Below, in pieces: positions 7,061 through 7,261 of a stretch of 7,261 nt of DNA. The translations under genes were made by a program, and so were the position numbers. A model generated the notes under the pieces. The model worked only from the letters and a program-made list of their open reading frames with translations. It ran no database searches and was not told the DNA's origin. The DNA is from Ignavibacteriales bacterium (GTDB lineage Bacteria; Bacteroidota; Ignavibacteria; UBA10030): positions 1 to 7,261 of the forward strand of contig JACRFF010000190.1 of NCBI GenBank assembly GCA_016218005.1. The letters are read 5' to 3'. Each line of letters opens with the position of its first letter. The first letter of the stretch is position 1.

Positions 7061-7261
7061 ATGCAGTCAGATGTTAGAAGCAATGGCAACAAGTGGGCGT
7101 TGGTGCTAGGCGCATCCAGCGGATTTGGCGGCGCTTGCGCAATCGAATTGGCAAGAAACGGCTTCAACATCTTCGGCGTTCATTTGGATCGTGCAGCGAC
7201 CATGCCGAACGTTGAACAGATTACTAACAAAGTCAAAGGTCAAGGACGTCAGGCGGTATTC
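7061..7261 (+). CDS. Short-chain dehydrogenase/reductase, 5' part only
   Basis: This is the first 67 codons of an SDR-superfamily oxidoreductase; the 3' end lies outside the window. After a hydrophilic lead of about 11 residues, strand WALVLG is followed by the glycine-rich dinucleotide loop GASSGFGGA (17-25), which fits GxxxGxG with G17, G21 and G23. Then come a helix (CAIELARNGF) and a second strand ending GVHLDRA. The Asp/Arg after that strand contacts the cofactor ribose and can point to NAD (Asp) or NADP (Arg), so preference is unclear. The catalytic Ser-Tyr-Lys part is not in the window, so the substrate is unknown. In SDRs the residue before the first Gly is often Thr (TGxxxGIG); here it is Leu. 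The gene follows glmS after 64 nt with its own candidate promoter, so it may be transcribed separately. Confidence 0.88.
   Translation, partial: MQSDVRSNGNKWALVLGASSGFGGACAIELARNGFNIFGVHLDRAATMPNVEQITNKVKGQGRQAVF

Overview
The window is a compact, almost fully coding bacterial stretch in which every supported gene reads on the + strand. It suggests a free-living member of the Bacteroidota/Chlorobi/Ignavibacteria (FCB) side of the tree. The grounds are a small exported protein that resembles DUF4783 (a family I associate with Bacteroidota) and a very large NtrY-like kinase whose membrane-proximal region resembles FCB kinases. Mid-range base composition and weak or absent Shine-Dalgarno sites at several starts also fit. 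This placement is an inference from remembered family features, not a search result.

Layout: (1) 1-61, a short upstream region with a weak promoter-like box. (2) 62-535, a small secreted DUF4783-like protein. (3) 525-4394, a 1289-residue polytopic sensor histidine kinase that starts inside the end of the previous gene (11-nt overlap). It has about 12 membrane segments, three extracytoplasmic regions, HAMP, HisKA and HATPase. (4) 4391-5149, a PgeF/YfiH-type peptidoglycan editing enzyme, joined to the kinase by an ATGA overlap. (5) 5161-6996, a complete GlmS, 11 nt after pgeF. (6) 6997-7060, the only real intergenic gap, with a sigma70-like promoter, a perfect 10-bp palindrome and a strong AGGAGG. 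(7) 7061-7261, the first 67 codons of a short-chain dehydrogenase/reductase cut by the window end.

Genes 2-5 look like one transcription unit (two overlaps and one 11-nt gap). GlmS makes glucosamine-6-phosphate for UDP-GlcNAc and hence peptidoglycan or LPS, and PgeF removes miscoded stem-peptide precursors. The other two genes are a secreted protein and an envelope-spanning kinase. A cell-envelope theme is plausible, but the kinase's ligand and response regulator cannot be read from here. The SDR probably has its own promoter.

The least ordinary signals are an intrinsic-terminator-shaped hairpin plus T6 tract inside the first 22 codons of the kinase gene, just after the stop of the small secreted gene; the unusual multi-ectodomain architecture of the orphan kinase; and the palindrome overlapping the putative SDR promoter. 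I see no mobile element, CRISPR array, tRNA or rRNA, and no convincing entirely new system.
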